Source: Candidatus Methylobacter oryzae (GTDB lineage: Bacteria; Pseudomonadota; Gammaproteobacteria; Methylococcales; Methylomonadaceae). From it: DNA of 64,000 nucleotides. Below are positions 25,563 to 35,169 of this stretch, piece by piece (the first letter of the stretch is position 1; each line of letters begins with the position of its first letter). Location of the stretch: assembly GCF_003994235.2 (NCBI RefSeq), contig NZ_RYFG02000111.1, forward strand, positions 21,233 to 85,232. The letters run 5' to 3'. The translations under genes were made by a program, and so were the position numbers. The notes beneath the pieces were generated by a model. The model was not told where the DNA came from and did not search any database. It worked only from the letters and a program-made list of their open reading frames with translations.

Positions 25563-25859
25563 ATGAATCAAGAACAACAAAGCGAATTTCGCTATTTTGT
25601 CAGTTACAGCGGCGTCAAGCTGCCGTTAAAGTTGGTCAATGAAATAACCGGCGAGAGCTTGAACAATCGAAATACTTATTACCGCAGCCAATTCGATGCC
25701 CGCGACAGGATAGTGCTTTGCCAAAAAGTAGTTTACGGCGAGGTTGAATCGGAGCATCGGTATCAATATTACGATGACGGGGCTTTAAAATCGGTGCGGA
25801 TAACCGAGGATGATGAGATGCGTGAGATTCATTTTAATGAGTTGGGCGAGACGGTGTGA
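25563..25859 (+). CDS. Small protein resembling DUF6156
   Basis: A 98-residue protein with FRYFVSYSGVKLPLKLVN at the N-terminus, then NRNTYYRSQFDARDRIVLCQKVVYGEVE and RYQYYDDGALKSVRI. The YFVSYSGVKLP, NRNTYYR and KVVYGEVE pieces recall the small DUF6156 proteins found near nitrogen-fixation genes. It follows the preceding gene by 11 bp and is the last gene of the operon. No function is known. Confidence 0.65.
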   Translation: MNQEQQSEFRYFVSYSGVKLPLKLVNEITGESLNNRNTYYRSQFDARDRIVLCQKVVYGEVESEHRYQYYDDGALKSVRITEDDEMREIHFNELGETV

Positions 25860-25862
25860 TTT

Positions 25863-25885
25863 GCTACCGCATACTGTGCGGTAGC
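25863..25885. terminator. Perfect hairpin at the end of the nif accessory operon
   Basis: GCTACCGCA and TGCGGTAGC form a 9-bp stem with a 5-base loop, 4 bp after the last stop. It lies between convergent genes. No long T-run follows, so it may be an mRNA-stabilising or weak terminator. Confidence 0.55.
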
Positions 25886-25949
25886 GTACGGTGTTGCCCG
25901 GTTAGAGATTAATACCGGTTGCGCCTCGCAAGCGCTTACAGCCTAAACC

Positions 25950-26414
25950 TCAATGCGACGAATGTTGCTTTGAAGAGTCTTTCATATCGTTTCTACGCAG
26001 GATATAGCGATCCGCCAGTTTGCCGGTGATGCGGTTGCCGCTGTTGTCGAGTTGGGTCAGCGTATTTTCATCGACAGCATAATGCCGCGTCGTTGAGTTG
26101 TCGCGGGGCGTTATTGAAATGATGCTGCTTTTATCGTCCCAGACAAATTTGCCTTTTTCGACAAATTCTCTTTCCGATTTGCCGACGTATTGGGTGATTA
26201 ACATATAAGTGTTGTTTTTGTTCAAGGCCAGCGTGGTTTTAACGCCTTTGCAACCGTCGCAGGGCGTAAAACCGTTATAAACGCCCGGCCAATCAATGCC
26301 GTTTTGTGCGTGATGAATTTCTTCATCCGTTGTTTCGGTCTCGGCAAAAACAGGCTTGCCGCTTGAAAGTAGTGCGATAAAAAGAAAAGTCAGGACGGGT
26401 TTGAATTTTGTCAT
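25950..26414 (-). CDS. NlpE N-terminal-like exported protein
   Basis: A 154-residue protein with a signal peptide (to about VFAETE). The domain at about 40-140 matches the N-terminal part of NlpE, the copper-resistance and envelope-stress lipoprotein: WPGVYNGFTPCDGCKGVKTTLALNKNNTY, with the CxxC. There is no lipobox Cys at the cleavage site, so it looks periplasmic rather than lipid-anchored. The end is His/Ser-rich (KQHSSH). A metal-linked role is plausible only by family. Confidence 0.82.
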   Translation of the reverse strand: MTKFKPVLTFLFIALLSSGKPVFAETETTDEEIHHAQNGIDWPGVYNGFTPCDGCKGVKTTLALNKNNTYMLITQYVGKSEREFVEKGKFVWDDKSSIISITPRDNSTTRHYAVDENTLTQLDNSGNRITGKLADRYILRRNDMKDSSKQHSSH

Positions 26415-26520
26415 CGTTGCTCCTAGGTAAAATAGGAGCCATGGTAGAGTAGAAAGGCGGCAATGTACAACAGGCTGCGTTTCAACCTTGATTCAAAACC
26501 GACCCATTCGCGGTCAAAAA

Positions 26521-26880
26521 TTACATCCCTCTTTCTTCTCTAATCATGTCGTTCACTATGTCCCTATAGTGATGTCTTAATAAATCGTTGGCGATGATGT
26601 CGCAGTCATCGTCCTGATAATCGGTTACCAATACGCAAACTTCCTGCAATTCACGGATTTCCGGACCACAGCCGTCCATAATCAAAGGCCAGATTCTTTT
26701 GTCGTATTTGGGCAGGAATAGATTGTCTCTAATCACAACCTCTTCGCAATAAATCATCGGCATAAGGGCTCGTGTGACCATCGGGTTATTGGCAGCTTCG
26801 CCAAGCCTGGGTTGCGCATTGGCGCTGCTGATCGCTTGCAATGCAAGCACGGAAGCTAGGATTAATTTTCTCATTTGCAT
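26521..26880 (-). CDS. Hypothetical exported protein
   Basis: About 119 residues with a signal peptide (MQMRKLILASVLALQAISSANA). The mature part holds four Cys residues (YCEEV, DGCGPE, EVCVL, DDCDII), suggesting disulfides in the periplasm. No family is recognised. The ATG at 26880 is used; a GTG three bases upstream is also in frame. Confidence 0.7.
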   Translation of the reverse strand: MQMRKLILASVLALQAISSANAQPRLGEAANNPMVTRALMPMIYCEEVVIRDNLFLPKYDKRIWPLIMDGCGPEIRELQEVCVLVTDYQDDDCDIIANDLLRHHYRDIVNDMIREERGM

Positions 26881-26951
26881 CACAATCGATAATGCCGGCG
26901 AATATGACGAGATCTTCAGGCATCCATGGACTGAAAATTAAGCTATTGAAA

Positions 26952-27012
26952 TTTATACCCAAAGAGCATAAGTTTCGTTTGAGCAGACAAGCTGCTCAAC
27001 TCAGTTTTATGT
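26952..27012. repeat. Family C repeat (copy 1)
   Basis: Reads TTTATACCCAAAGAGCATAA, then GTTTCGTTTGAGCAGAC and GCTGCTCAACTCAG. The GAGCAG..CTGCTC stem is common to all copies. Confidence 0.8.
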
Positions 27013-27049
27013 TATCTAAAGCGGCCGCTTTTGCAATTCGTGAAAACAC

Positions 27050-28738
27050 TTAATCAGACTTGATCCATAGCTCAACTTTCTGTTTCCGGTAAGGCAGGAC
27101 GACAGCTCCGCAGGACCGGTAGCCTATCGGAAAGCCGGCTAATTGCTTGGGTATGCCGGAATCGTAGCTTTCAGTATCGCGATCAATACCGAGCACTGCC
27201 GATTTTAAATCCTGCTCGGGCAGTTGCTCCAATACCGGCTCGGTGGATAGACGGTCTTGCAGCAGCGGCGTGCCGAGCGGAGTTGCTTGCAGCAGCAGCG
27301 CGATGCCCGGAATATTGTATAAACCCAGAAAGTTTTCGCGCTGCTTGATGCCGCACCGGTCGGCCATTTGGACCAGCTTGAAATAACTGTCCCGGCTTTC
27401 ACTGTCGATCCGGACGGTTCCGAGCGGCGGAATATCGATAGCTTCGGTTTGTTCCGATAAAGGCCGGTATTGGCGATACGGCGCACGCAGGCCGTTCGTT
27501 ACGGTTTGGGACGTGACGATTATTATGAACAGCACGCCGATCAATAAGGCTTCATATCGCGGCGAAGCTTGCATGCCAAATCCAAGCAAAGCGATTAATA
27601 CTCCCCAAGGTGCAAGCGAAAAAAGGATCTGCGTATGCAAGGCGTTGAAGGTGCCGATTGCAATACCAAAAGGTAGGCATGCCAATGTACCGAATAAGCC
27701 GAGCGCTTTCGCGTTTTTCCACCATTTTTTAGGCATAGTCAGTACAGATAAGACCACGGCAACCAGCAGCGGGGCGGTTTGTTGTTCGTATCTATCCATT
27801 CCGCCTAGCAGATAGTCATGGCTTATTACGATATAGCCGAATATTGCCAGCCCGGCCAGTGCAATCCAGACACGAGGCCGCAATAGATAAAGTCCAAACA
27901 GGGCCAAAGGAATCGTGAAATCGTAGGCGATAAGTTTCAGGAAGACGCCTGTTTCATCGACATAGCGGATCAAGCGTTGCGGAAAAGTCTCGTTGGCTCC
28001 GAGCATGTAAACCCGCGCGCCTAACCTGAATTGGGACAGCGCTTCGGCGAATGAGGTATGCGAGAGGATAAACGCAGCAACCGTTGCGGCCATGCCGGCG
28101 CTAATGATAGCGATGCCGAGTGTTCGTTTGCGGAATGAATCCGCGTATAAAATAGAGATGGCACAAACGATAACCCAGGCGATCGTGCCGGAGGAAAACT
28201 TGGTTAGAAAAGCAATCCCTAGAGCCATGCCTGAAAACAATTGTAACAAGGCGGAACTATGTCCATTGGCTGTGAAAAATATCATTCCCAGGGCGAGATA
28301 GACAGCCGAGACCGCCAACAAATTATAGGACGGCGTAAAAGGTACAAAAGCGTGGTAAAGAAAAGCCACGGCCAGGCTACAGGCGGCTATCGATAAACGC
28401 TGGTGCAATTTAAGCTGTAAACGGTCATTAATCCGCTCAAAAGCCCGCATTGCGCCCAAAGCAAGAACGACGGATGAGGACGCCAAAATAGCCATCCCTA
28501 TCGCGCGAAATCCAAGCAGGCTTCCGCTTAACCGCCACAGGATCGAGGTCAGCCAATGCATGGCCGTCGCCCAGAGAATGACCGCATCGGGATGAATTGC
28601 AGCGGTTAGGTAATAGGATTCATCGCTCAAGTCGAGACCGCGATCCAGCGACCATAGGCAATAAGCCGTTAAGGCCGCGACACAGGCAAATATAGTTAAA
28701 CTTGCTGTTACATAAGATAAACGTGCAATTTTTTTCAT
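27050..28738 (-). CDS. GT39-like membrane glycosyltransferase
   Basis: A 562-residue polytopic membrane protein with about 11-12 hydrophobic segments in the first 430 residues and a soluble periplasmic tail. Near the N-terminus DLSDESYYLTAAI fits the first periplasmic loop of the GT39/ArnT/PMT-like superfamily, where an Asp-Glu pair takes part in catalysis with a polyprenyl-phosphate-sugar donor. The acceptor is unknown. The start at 28738 is chosen because GGGAGAC lies at RBS distance; the in-frame ATG 12 bp upstream would cover that RBS. The gene is alone on its strand. Confidence 0.75.
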   Translation of the reverse strand: MKKIARLSYVTASLTIFACVAALTAYCLWSLDRGLDLSDESYYLTAAIHPDAVILWATAMHWLTSILWRLSGSLLGFRAIGMAILASSSVVLALGAMRAFERINDRLQLKLHQRLSIAACSLAVAFLYHAFVPFTPSYNLLAVSAVYLALGMIFFTANGHSSALLQLFSGMALGIAFLTKFSSGTIAWVIVCAISILYADSFRKRTLGIAIISAGMAATVAAFILSHTSFAEALSQFRLGARVYMLGANETFPQRLIRYVDETGVFLKLIAYDFTIPLALFGLYLLRPRVWIALAGLAIFGYIVISHDYLLGGMDRYEQQTAPLLVAVVLSVLTMPKKWWKNAKALGLFGTLACLPFGIAIGTFNALHTQILFSLAPWGVLIALLGFGMQASPRYEALLIGVLFIIIVTSQTVTNGLRAPYRQYRPLSEQTEAIDIPPLGTVRIDSESRDSYFKLVQMADRCGIKQRENFLGLYNIPGIALLLQATPLGTPLLQDRLSTEPVLEQLPEQDLKSAVLGIDRDTESYDSGIPKQLAGFPIGYRSCGAVVLPYRKQKVELWIKSD

Positions 28739-29338
28739 ACTGTCTCCCAATTGCTTGCAGAGTATTGAAAAATTGGAACGTGTTATGGATATGTAGTGTC
28801 ATTCGGATGGCAGGTTGGATTATATAGCTTAATAGCTTATGTTACGCAGTTAGTCTCTACCGTATATTTTTATAAAGCGTCGCTACCGCGACAGGTTAAT
28901 TGAATCGGGTTCTCGCACCCGAGGGCGAGTTACTTCGCTACGAAAACCATCTTTGGTTTTCGCCCTGCGGGCCAGCCTTATCGGCTGTTCAAATTCACTC
29001 CAGGCGAATTTGTGCTCCGCCTCGGCAACGGCTCCCTGCGTTGCTCTTGATCGTTGTTCCAGACGCGATTCTACCTCCCCCATCCGTGAGGTCGTACCTT
29101 CGGCATCCGCGCAGTCGAAAAGAAAGTATCCAAAGACCAATCCGCCGGGAGCGGCTCCAGTAAAAACCTGGAAGGTCTAACCGGCTGCAAGCGGCCAATC
29201 TACGGCTGATATTTTTCGTGCTTTTCGTGGACAATCGTCACATCAGTTACTAAAAAGCCGTCGGCCTCTTTTGGATTCGGTCTTCTGTTCCAAGTTTGAC
29301 GATGCTATAGTCTAAAAAAACTCCACAAATTTTTGATT
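28739..29338. repeat. 600-bp gene-free gap with a composite repeat
   Basis: No gene. The segment at 28905-29130 has CGCACCCGAGGGCGAGTTACTT at one end and AAAAGAAAGTATCCAAAGA at the other, words that in many proteobacteria bound a degenerate dispersed repeat. A family A right end follows (29143-29180: GGGAGCGGCTCCAG, AAACCTGGAAGGTCT), then TTTTTCGTGCTTTTCGTGGAC (29215-29235). Short ORFs within are fragments of these repeats. Confidence 0.65.
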
Positions 29339-29848
29339 ATGATCGGATTCATTCTTTGCAGCTTATTGTTGGCCGTTTTGGTGCAGTACCAAAGCGAATT
29401 TCTATGGCTACTAACCACTCAGGAAGCTTTGGGTATCGGCCTGACGGTAATAGCTGCCAGCTTGCTGCTCGGCTATTTGAAAAAACTTTCCACCGTGACC
29501 TGGCATGACGGCTTTGCGACCGGTTGCTTGTTGATCTGGTATGCGTACTGGAAGCCTGAGTTCAACGACGATGCGCCGATGTTCTTTTTCTTTCCGCTGT
29601 ATTACTCGCTATTGACCTCGATTGTGACGTTAACCTTGATCAATAAGAGCGAATATTTCGACCAGGAATCTATCCGTCATTTACGCTATCTGGAAAAAAA
29701 CATGCGTTTCAATATCGGCTCGGCCGTGGTGCTGGTACTGATCAGTCTGCTGATTACCTGGCATTACACACTTTACCCGATAGCGATGACTCTTTTCATC
29801 GTCCGCCATACGATAGTAGCCTGCCTGGAAACTATCGATAAGCGGTAA
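29339..29848 (+). CDS. Hypothetical four-helix membrane protein
   Basis: A 169-residue protein with about five hydrophobic stretches (residues 1-18, 27-45, 57-70, 82-102, 125-145). A loop WYAYWKPEFNDDAP sits between the third and fourth. The DQESIRHLRYLEKNMRF segment is cytoplasmic. No family is recognised. The ATG at 29339 is preferred to a TTG two codons upstream. It is about 100 bp before, and on the same strand as, the ABC exporter. Confidence 0.65.
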   Translation: MIGFILCSLLLAVLVQYQSEFLWLLTTQEALGIGLTVIAASLLLGYLKKLSTVTWHDGFATGCLLIWYAYWKPEFNDDAPMFFFFPLYYSLLTSIVTLTLINKSEYFDQESIRHLRYLEKNMRFNIGSAVVLVLISLLITWHYTLYPIAMTLFIVRHTIVACLETIDKR

Positions 29849-29951
29849 GCCTGAAAAAGTCCTTGTTTAATCCCAATTCATAATGTCGGAAAGCCTGTAA
29901 AACCTCACTTTCCATTATAATGCCGGCTTCTTCGTCGACATTTCTTAAACC

Positions 29952-31748
29952 ATGCCTAATTTCCAACGAGCCGCGGAAGCCCCGCCTTTACCGACCGGTA
30001 CGATTAAATTTATCTTGTACTGTTTAGCCGGTTTCCGTGGCTGGATATTCCTGATGATGATTCTGGAGACCGGCCAAGCGGCCGGCAGCATTCTGGTGCC
30101 TTATGCGATTAAAGCCATTATGGATGGCGTCACGCACTTGTCTGGCGCGACGGTGCTGGAGAGTTTGCGCGGACCGCTGTTGCTGTTGGCGGGCTTGAAT
30201 ATCGCGGAAATCCTGTTCAGCCGGGGCAGCGGCGCTATATTGATTATTGTCGGGCCGCGCTTGCGCCAGCGTACGGCCAAAGCGTTATACACTTATTTGC
30301 AATATCATGCGCCGCGTTATTTCGGCAGCCATTTTGCAGGCGCTCTGGCCCATCGTATCAGCGAGACGGCGATGAGCGTCAATCATACGACCTGGGCCGT
30401 GCTGTTCGATTTCTGGCCCATCCTGGTCACGTTCGCGGTTTCGATCGGGTTGTTGTTAAACGTGCATCAGGGTTTAGGGCTGTTTGTCGCGGGCTGGGTG
30501 TTTATCTATGTCAGCATTTCCTATTGGCTGGCAACGCGCTGCAAGCCTTATGCGCAAAGTTATGCGGAAACTCGCAGCTTGGTCAACGGCAAGATTGTCG
30601 ATGCGGTGACCAATATCCTGAACGCCAAATTGTTTGCCCGTTTAGGTTTTGAGCGGGAATTCCTGGACGGTTTTTTGGAAACCGAAGTTCAGGCCGGGCG
30701 CCGCACGTTTTGGTATATGGAGCGGGTGCGCTGGTTCCAGTTCATTGCCGCGGCGATGTTGAAAATCGGTACGATCTATTATGCGCTGACGTTGTGGGAC
30801 GGCGGCTTGATCGGCGTCGGCGATTTCACGATGAGCGTCGGTTTGGCCTTATTGATCATCAGCGATGCGCGCAACCTGACCCGGCGCTTTTTGGAGTTCT
30901 TCGAATATGTCGGCAACGTCGCGAACGGCGTCGAAACCATCGTCCGTCCGCATGAAATTGTCGACGTACCGGGCGCGGTGCCGCTCAACGTCACCCAGGG
31001 CCGGATTGAATTTCGCAATGTGCGTTTTGGTTATCAGCCGGACCAGCCGGTGTTCGACGGCTTGAATGTCGTGATCGAACCGGGGCAGCGGGTTGGCTTG
31101 GTCGGCTTTTCCGGTTCCGGTAAATCGACTTTCGTCAGTTTGATGCTGCGCAATTACCAGCCGCAAAGCGGTCAGATATTAATAGACGGCATCGATATTC
31201 AGCAGGTCCAGTTGGATTCATTGCATGAGCAGGTCAGTTTGATTCCGCAAGATCCGACCTTGTTTCATCGCAGTTTGAAAGAAAATATCGGCTACGGCCG
31301 TTTGCAAGCGGATGACGCCGCCGTTGAAGCGGCAGCGCGGATGGCGCATGCCGATCAGTTTATCCGGGGCATGCCTGAAGGTTACGATTCGTTGGTCGGC
31401 GAGCGCGGCGTCAAATTATCCGGCGGCCAGCGCCAGCGCATTGCGATTGCACGGGTCATGCTGAAAGACGCGCCGATCTTGATTCTGGATGAAGCCACGT
31501 CGAGCCTGGATTCGGTCACTGAAAAAATGATCCAGGAAAACCTGGATCGGGCTATGGGCCGCAAGACGGTGATTGCGATTGCGCACCGCTTGTCGACGAT
31601 TGCGCATTTGGACCGGATTTTAGTATTCGACCGGGGCCGCATCGTCGAAGACGGCGGACACGATCAGCTGTTGGCTCGGAAAGGCGTGTACTACCGGTTG
31701 TGGACAATGCAGGCGGGCGGGTTCTTGCCGGAAGAGGCGCAAATCTAA
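29952..31748 (+). CDS. ABC transporter, fused permease and ATPase (exporter)
   Basis: A 598-residue type IV half-transporter. The membrane domain (about 20-330) has six predicted helices. The nucleotide-binding domain (about 340-590) is intact: Walker A GFSGSGKST (about 384), Q-loop LIPQDPT, signature LSGGQRQR (about 489), Walker B ILILDEA (about 510) and the switch His in IAHRLS. It belongs to the MsbA/MDR-type exporters, which act as homodimers or heterodimers; no partner half-transporter is nearby. The substrate is unknown. Confidence 0.88.
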   Translation: MPNFQRAAEAPPLPTGTIKFILYCLAGFRGWIFLMMILETGQAAGSILVPYAIKAIMDGVTHLSGATVLESLRGPLLLLAGLNIAEILFSRGSGAILIIVGPRLRQRTAKALYTYLQYHAPRYFGSHFAGALAHRISETAMSVNHTTWAVLFDFWPILVTFAVSIGLLLNVHQGLGLFVAGWVFIYVSISYWLATRCKPYAQSYAETRSLVNGKIVDAVTNILNAKLFARLGFEREFLDGFLETEVQAGRRTFWYMERVRWFQFIAAAMLKIGTIYYALTLWDGGLIGVGDFTMSVGLALLIISDARNLTRRFLEFFEYVGNVANGVETIVRPHEIVDVPGAVPLNVTQGRIEFRNVRFGYQPDQPVFDGLNVVIEPGQRVGLVGFSGSGKSTFVSLMLRNYQPQSGQILIDGIDIQQVQLDSLHEQVSLIPQDPTLFHRSLKENIGYGRLQADDAAVEAAARMAHADQFIRGMPEGYDSLVGERGVKLSGGQRQRIAIARVMLKDAPILILDEATSSLDSVTEKMIQENLDRAMGRKTVIAIAHRLSTIAHLDRILVFDRGRIVEDGGHDQLLARKGVYYRLWTMQAGGFLPEEAQI

Positions 31749-31826
31749 TTTCGTCACTGCTCAGTGTATGCTCGATAGAACTCGGCAATTGCTCCTGCAT
31801 TGCCCTACCTCCTGCATCCTTGCAGT

Positions 31827-31975
31827 CGACGGATGACACGGATTAAACAGATATACACGGATTTAAAGCTGGTTTGAGCGGCTTGTCCGCTCAAATGAAG
31901 TGGGTATAAAAACGCAAACGAACCGAGGTTTGGGCTAAAAATCCGTGTAAATCTGTTTAATCCGTGTGCCATTTT
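31827..31975. repeat. Family B repeat with nested family C insertion
   Basis: The outer arms are ACACGGATTAAACAGAT (31838-31854) and ATCTGTTTAATCCGTGT (31951-31967), a perfect inverted pair of family B. Between them lies a family C copy (31862-31912: AAAGCTGGTTTGAGCGGCTT...GGGTATAAA). It shows one repeat family lodged inside another. Confidence 0.75.
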
Positions 31976-32036
31976 TCTAGGCGCTGAATAGTGACCTAAT
32001 TTCTTCCTTAGTACGCGCCATTGATGGGCTTTCATT

Positions 32037-33026
32037 TTACGGCAAATATTCCGTCAAAAACTCCGGTATCCGCAGCTCCAGCCAATACTTCGGCCGGAAA
32101 GGAATCGACCCCGAGACAAAGCCGACATGGCCGCCGTGTGCGGTCAGTTCCAATTGAACAGCGGGCGATAGCTCATCCCGGCCCGGCAGCACTTCGCGAG
32201 TCATAAACGGATCGTCAACCGCCTGGATCAACAGCGTCGGCACCGAGATCGATTTCAGGTATTGGCGTGAACTGGAACGCCGGTAATAGTCGTGCACATC
32301 GTTAAAACCATGCAGTTTGGCGACGACTCTATCGTCGTATTGCCAAAACGAATCGATTGCCGACAAATCGCCCAGTTCCTTGATTTTTTCAGCTTCTTGC
32401 GTGCGGCCTATGTTCTCCAGATGCCGCAATTTAACCCGCATATAGATTTTTAACTCTTTCAACAAATTATAGCGGTAGCACTTGGCAAAGCCGTTATCCA
32501 ATTTTGTCGCGCAGATATCCAGCAGCAACGGCACGGAAACCGCGACAGCGGCAAACAGGTTCAATCGATCGTGTTCGCCCAGCCACTTCAGAACCATATT
32601 GCCGCCGAGCGAGAAGCCTACCACGGCTAATGGCGTTTCTGGCTCACGTTGACGCAAGGTTCGGTACAGAAAATCAAGGTCTTCGGTTTCGCCGGAATGA
32701 TAACTGCGCGCCTTGTCATTCGATTGGCCGCTGCAACCGCGAAGATTAAACGCGGCGCTACGGAATCCATGTTTCAGCAATGCGCTTTGCAAGCCTTTGA
32801 TATAGCCCGATTGCGAACTGCCGGTTAAGCCATGGACCAGCATAACCAGCGGTTGGCCGCCGCTTCCACAATAATCGATGTCGATAAAGTCGTGATCCGG
32901 AGTGCTTAGTCTTTCACGGCGATAGTCGGGCGGATTGGGTGCGTTTCTTAACAAGGCAGGATAGATAGTCTGCAAGTGGCTGTTTTTCAACCACCAGGCC
33001 GGTTTGAATGTCGTTTTGCTCTGCAT
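32037..33026 (-). CDS. YheT-family alpha/beta hydrolase
   Basis: A 329-residue cytoplasmic hydrolase of the YheT/ABHD1-3 family. Motifs are KNSHLQTIYPAL (about 14), VHGLTGSSQSGYIKG (about 64), the nucleophile elbow GFSLGGNMVLKWLGE (about 142), the Asp in AVDDPFM (about 270) and the His in AHGGHVGF (about 298). The catalytic triad is therefore present. The substrate is not known. It stands alone, convergent with the ABC gene. Confidence 0.9.
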   Translation of the reverse strand: MQSKTTFKPAWWLKNSHLQTIYPALLRNAPNPPDYRRERLSTPDHDFIDIDYCGSGGQPLVMLVHGLTGSSQSGYIKGLQSALLKHGFRSAAFNLRGCSGQSNDKARSYHSGETEDLDFLYRTLRQREPETPLAVVGFSLGGNMVLKWLGEHDRLNLFAAVAVSVPLLLDICATKLDNGFAKCYRYNLLKELKIYMRVKLRHLENIGRTQEAEKIKELGDLSAIDSFWQYDDRVVAKLHGFNDVHDYYRRSSSRQYLKSISVPTLLIQAVDDPFMTREVLPGRDELSPAVQLELTAHGGHVGFVSGSIPFRPKYWLELRIPEFLTEYLP

Positions 33027-33109
33027 TGGCGATCAATTTTTAACAAGAATGGCTCATTGTAATCCGATTCGAGGGTAGTCAAATACATTGATATACAACT
33101 AAAAAGGGG

Positions 33110-33202
33110 AACACGGATTTTTACGGATTGATACGGATAAAAAGCTAACCCCGTAAAATCCGTGTTAATCCGTCGCATCCGTGCCATCCGTGTGCCATTT
33201 TT
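33110..33202. repeat. Family B repeat
   Basis: ACACGGATTTTTACGGATT pairs with CCGTAAAATCCGTGTTAATCC, followed by CCGTCGCATCCGTGCCATCCGTGTGCC. The same word set recurs at 1866-1901, 23150, 31838 and 43825. Confidence 0.75.
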
Positions 33203-33306
33203 AAAAACATAGCACCTGCCATTATGTCCAGAAGTGGACAGATTTTTGCTTAATAAAAGCGCTGTGAGCGTGTATTTAAAGACTTAACCTGATAATATCG
33301 CGCGCT

Positions 33307-34344
33307 ATGAAAAAAAGTGATTTTAACTACCAGTTACCCGAAGCATTAATTGCGCAAAAACCCTTAGCCGAACGCGATGCAAGCCGCCTGTTATGTATGG
33401 AACGCTATGCCGGACGAATGGCCGACAGGCAATTCACCGATTTTATCGATTTGATAGATTCGCGCGACGTGCTGATTTTCAACGATACCAAAGTGATTCC
33501 GGCCAGGCTGTTCGGCAGAAAGCCGAGCGGCGGCAAGGTCGAGATTCTTATCGAACGCATTCTCGATGATCATCATGCGATTGCCCATGTCAGGGCCAGC
33601 AAGTCGTCGAAATCCGGTACTTTAATCGAGTTGGACAAAGGTTATTGCTGCGAAGTATTAGGCCGGGCGGACGACCTGTTCCGGCTTGAATTTAAAGGCG
33701 AGAGCGGCTTGCTCGCGTTGTTGGAGGAAATAGGGCACATTCCGTTACCGCCTTATATTACCCGCGAAGACGATCAATCCGACCTGACGCGCTACCAGAC
33801 GGTTTTTGCGAAGGAAGCGGGAGCCGTTGCAGCGCCTACGGCCGGCCTGCATTTCGATCAAGCGACGATCGCAAAGCTTAAAGCGAAAGGCGTGCAAAGC
33901 GCTTTTGTGACTTTGCACGTAGGCAGCGGTACGTTCCAGCCGGTCAGGGTCGAAGATTTGTCCGAGCACTTAATGCACAAAGAATATTTTGCGGTGCCGC
34001 CGGAGACGGTGGAAGCTGTTCGTCAAGCCAGGGTCAATGGAGGGCGGGTTATCGCGATAGGCACGACGGCGGTCAGGGCTTTGGAATCTGCATCGAGAAG
34101 CGGCCGGCTTGAAGCCGGTTTCGGCGATACCGATCTGTTCATTACTCCCGGTTATCAATTCAAATCGGTCGATGCGATGCTGACCAACTTCCACCTGCCG
34201 GAGTCGACCTTATTGATGCTGGTGTCGGCGTTTGCCGGTTATGAGCCTATTATGAACGCTTATCGCCATGCCATTGAGCAATCTTACCGCTTCTTCAGTT
34301 ATGGAGACGCGATGTTTTTAGGGCACGATGTGGTAAAAAGCTAA
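33307..34344 (+). CDS. queA: S-adenosylmethionine:tRNA ribosyltransferase-isomerase
   Basis: Transfers and rearranges the ribosyl group of SAM onto 7-aminomethyl-7-deazaguanine in tRNA, the penultimate step of queuosine synthesis. The 345 residues match QueA along the full length: [17 protein letters not shown] at the start, [15 protein letters not shown] (about 56), AAPTAGLHF (about 177), [12 protein letters not shown] (about 199) and [17 protein letters not shown] (about 296). The usual neighbour tgt is not present downstream; a 600-bp gap follows instead. Confidence 0.96.
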   Translation: MKKSDFNYQLPEALIAQKPLAERDASRLLCMERYAGRMADRQFTDFIDLIDSRDVLIFNDTKVIPARLFGRKPSGGKVEILIERILDDHHAIAHVRASKSSKSGTLIELDKGYCCEVLGRADDLFRLEFKGESGLLALLEEIGHIPLPPYITREDDQSDLTRYQTVFAKEAGAVAAPTAGLHFDQATIAKLKAKGVQSAFVTLHVGSGTFQPVRVEDLSEHLMHKEYFAVPPETVEAVRQARVNGGRVIAIGTTAVRALESASRSGRLEAGFGDTDLFITPGYQFKSVDAMLTNFHLPESTLLMLVSAFAGYEPIMNAYRHAIEQSYRFFSYGDAMFLGHDVVKS

Positions 34345-34971
34345 ATGACGATTGCTGTAAAGTTGCCTGTACCCTTCACGGATGTCAATACAGGCAAAAC
34401 CCAGTCCCGGGTTTTCAGCGATGCAGCATTTAATTCATTAAAGTAACTGTTCCGTTCCCCTGTTTTTGAACGAATAAATCCGGATATTTTTCAGGTCTTG
34501 TTTTGCGAACGCCTGAGTATGGATTTTTTTAGACTAAACCTGCTTCTTTTTTAGTTTCCTGCCTGATTTTTTCCTATGCAATTTGCCGGTATCGCCCTTT
34601 AATCAGGGCTGTGCGTAAAAGTTGCAGCTTTGAATTCGCTTCGCTCTTCAAGAAAATGCGTATTGCTATTCGACCTATCTCATTTGGCTTTCAGCTTTAA
34701 GTTCTGTTTTAAGCGTATGAAGGCAGCTTTCCGGCCCAATATTCCAGCCTGCCGTAATCGATCAAAAGCCAAGCCTGTTAAGGCCGTTAGGTGTTTCTAC
34801 TAATTGTTCGGTTGCACGCTTTCTTATAACCTGAAGCCTTTCAATTAACTTACTTTTTAGGACTTGTATTGTATCAGGCTTGATTTTATTGGATTGTCCG
34901 AGCCTGTTCAGAGTTGATAGGCCAATGTAAAGCAGATTTATTTCATCATCCTTCTGGGGCAGGAGTACATC
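34345..34971. other. 627-bp gap upstream of the exopolysaccharide genes
   Basis: I see no gene, no clear repeat-family copy and no convincing promoter consensus. It is AT-richer than the flanks. It may hold the promoter of the exopolysaccharide locus. Confidence 0.5.
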
Positions 34972-35100
34972 ATGAAACTTATTAAAGCGGATGCGTTAGT
35001 TTTGTCGCCTATAAGCTCGCTCGTATTTGACGGCGTTGAACAATGCCAGAGGACACTATTGAATTTGAAGTCTTCAATTAATAGCTCATACGCAGTTTGA
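34972..35100 (+). CDS. Small ORF of 42 residues before the WcaJ-like gene
   Basis: Starts with ATG 6 bp after GGAG (in GGCAGGAGTACATC), a much better initiation site than that of the next ORF. The peptide begins MKLIKADALVLSPISS and has no membrane segment. It could be a leader, the surviving 5' end of a disrupted gene, or chance. It ends 11 bp before the family C repeat. Confidence 0.4.
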   Translation: MKLIKADALVLSPISSLVFDGVEQCQRTLLNLKSSINSSYAV

Positions 35101-35110
35101 AAATAGTTTT

Positions 35111-35169
35111 TTAAAGCTGAGTTGAGCAGCTTGTCTGCTCAAACGAAACTTATGCCCTTTGGGCATAAC
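35111..35169. repeat. Family C repeat (copy at the truncated wcaJ start)
   Basis: Reads TTAAAGCTGAGTTGAGCAGC, TTGTCTGCTCAAACG, then AAACTTATGCCCTTTGGGCAT. It supplies the first 14-16 codons of the next ORF (SSLSAQTKLMPFG). Confidence 0.85.

Noticed and set aside
28883..29180. Overlapping 75-87 codon frames
   Set aside because: They arise within the composite repeat and are not conserved protein sequences.
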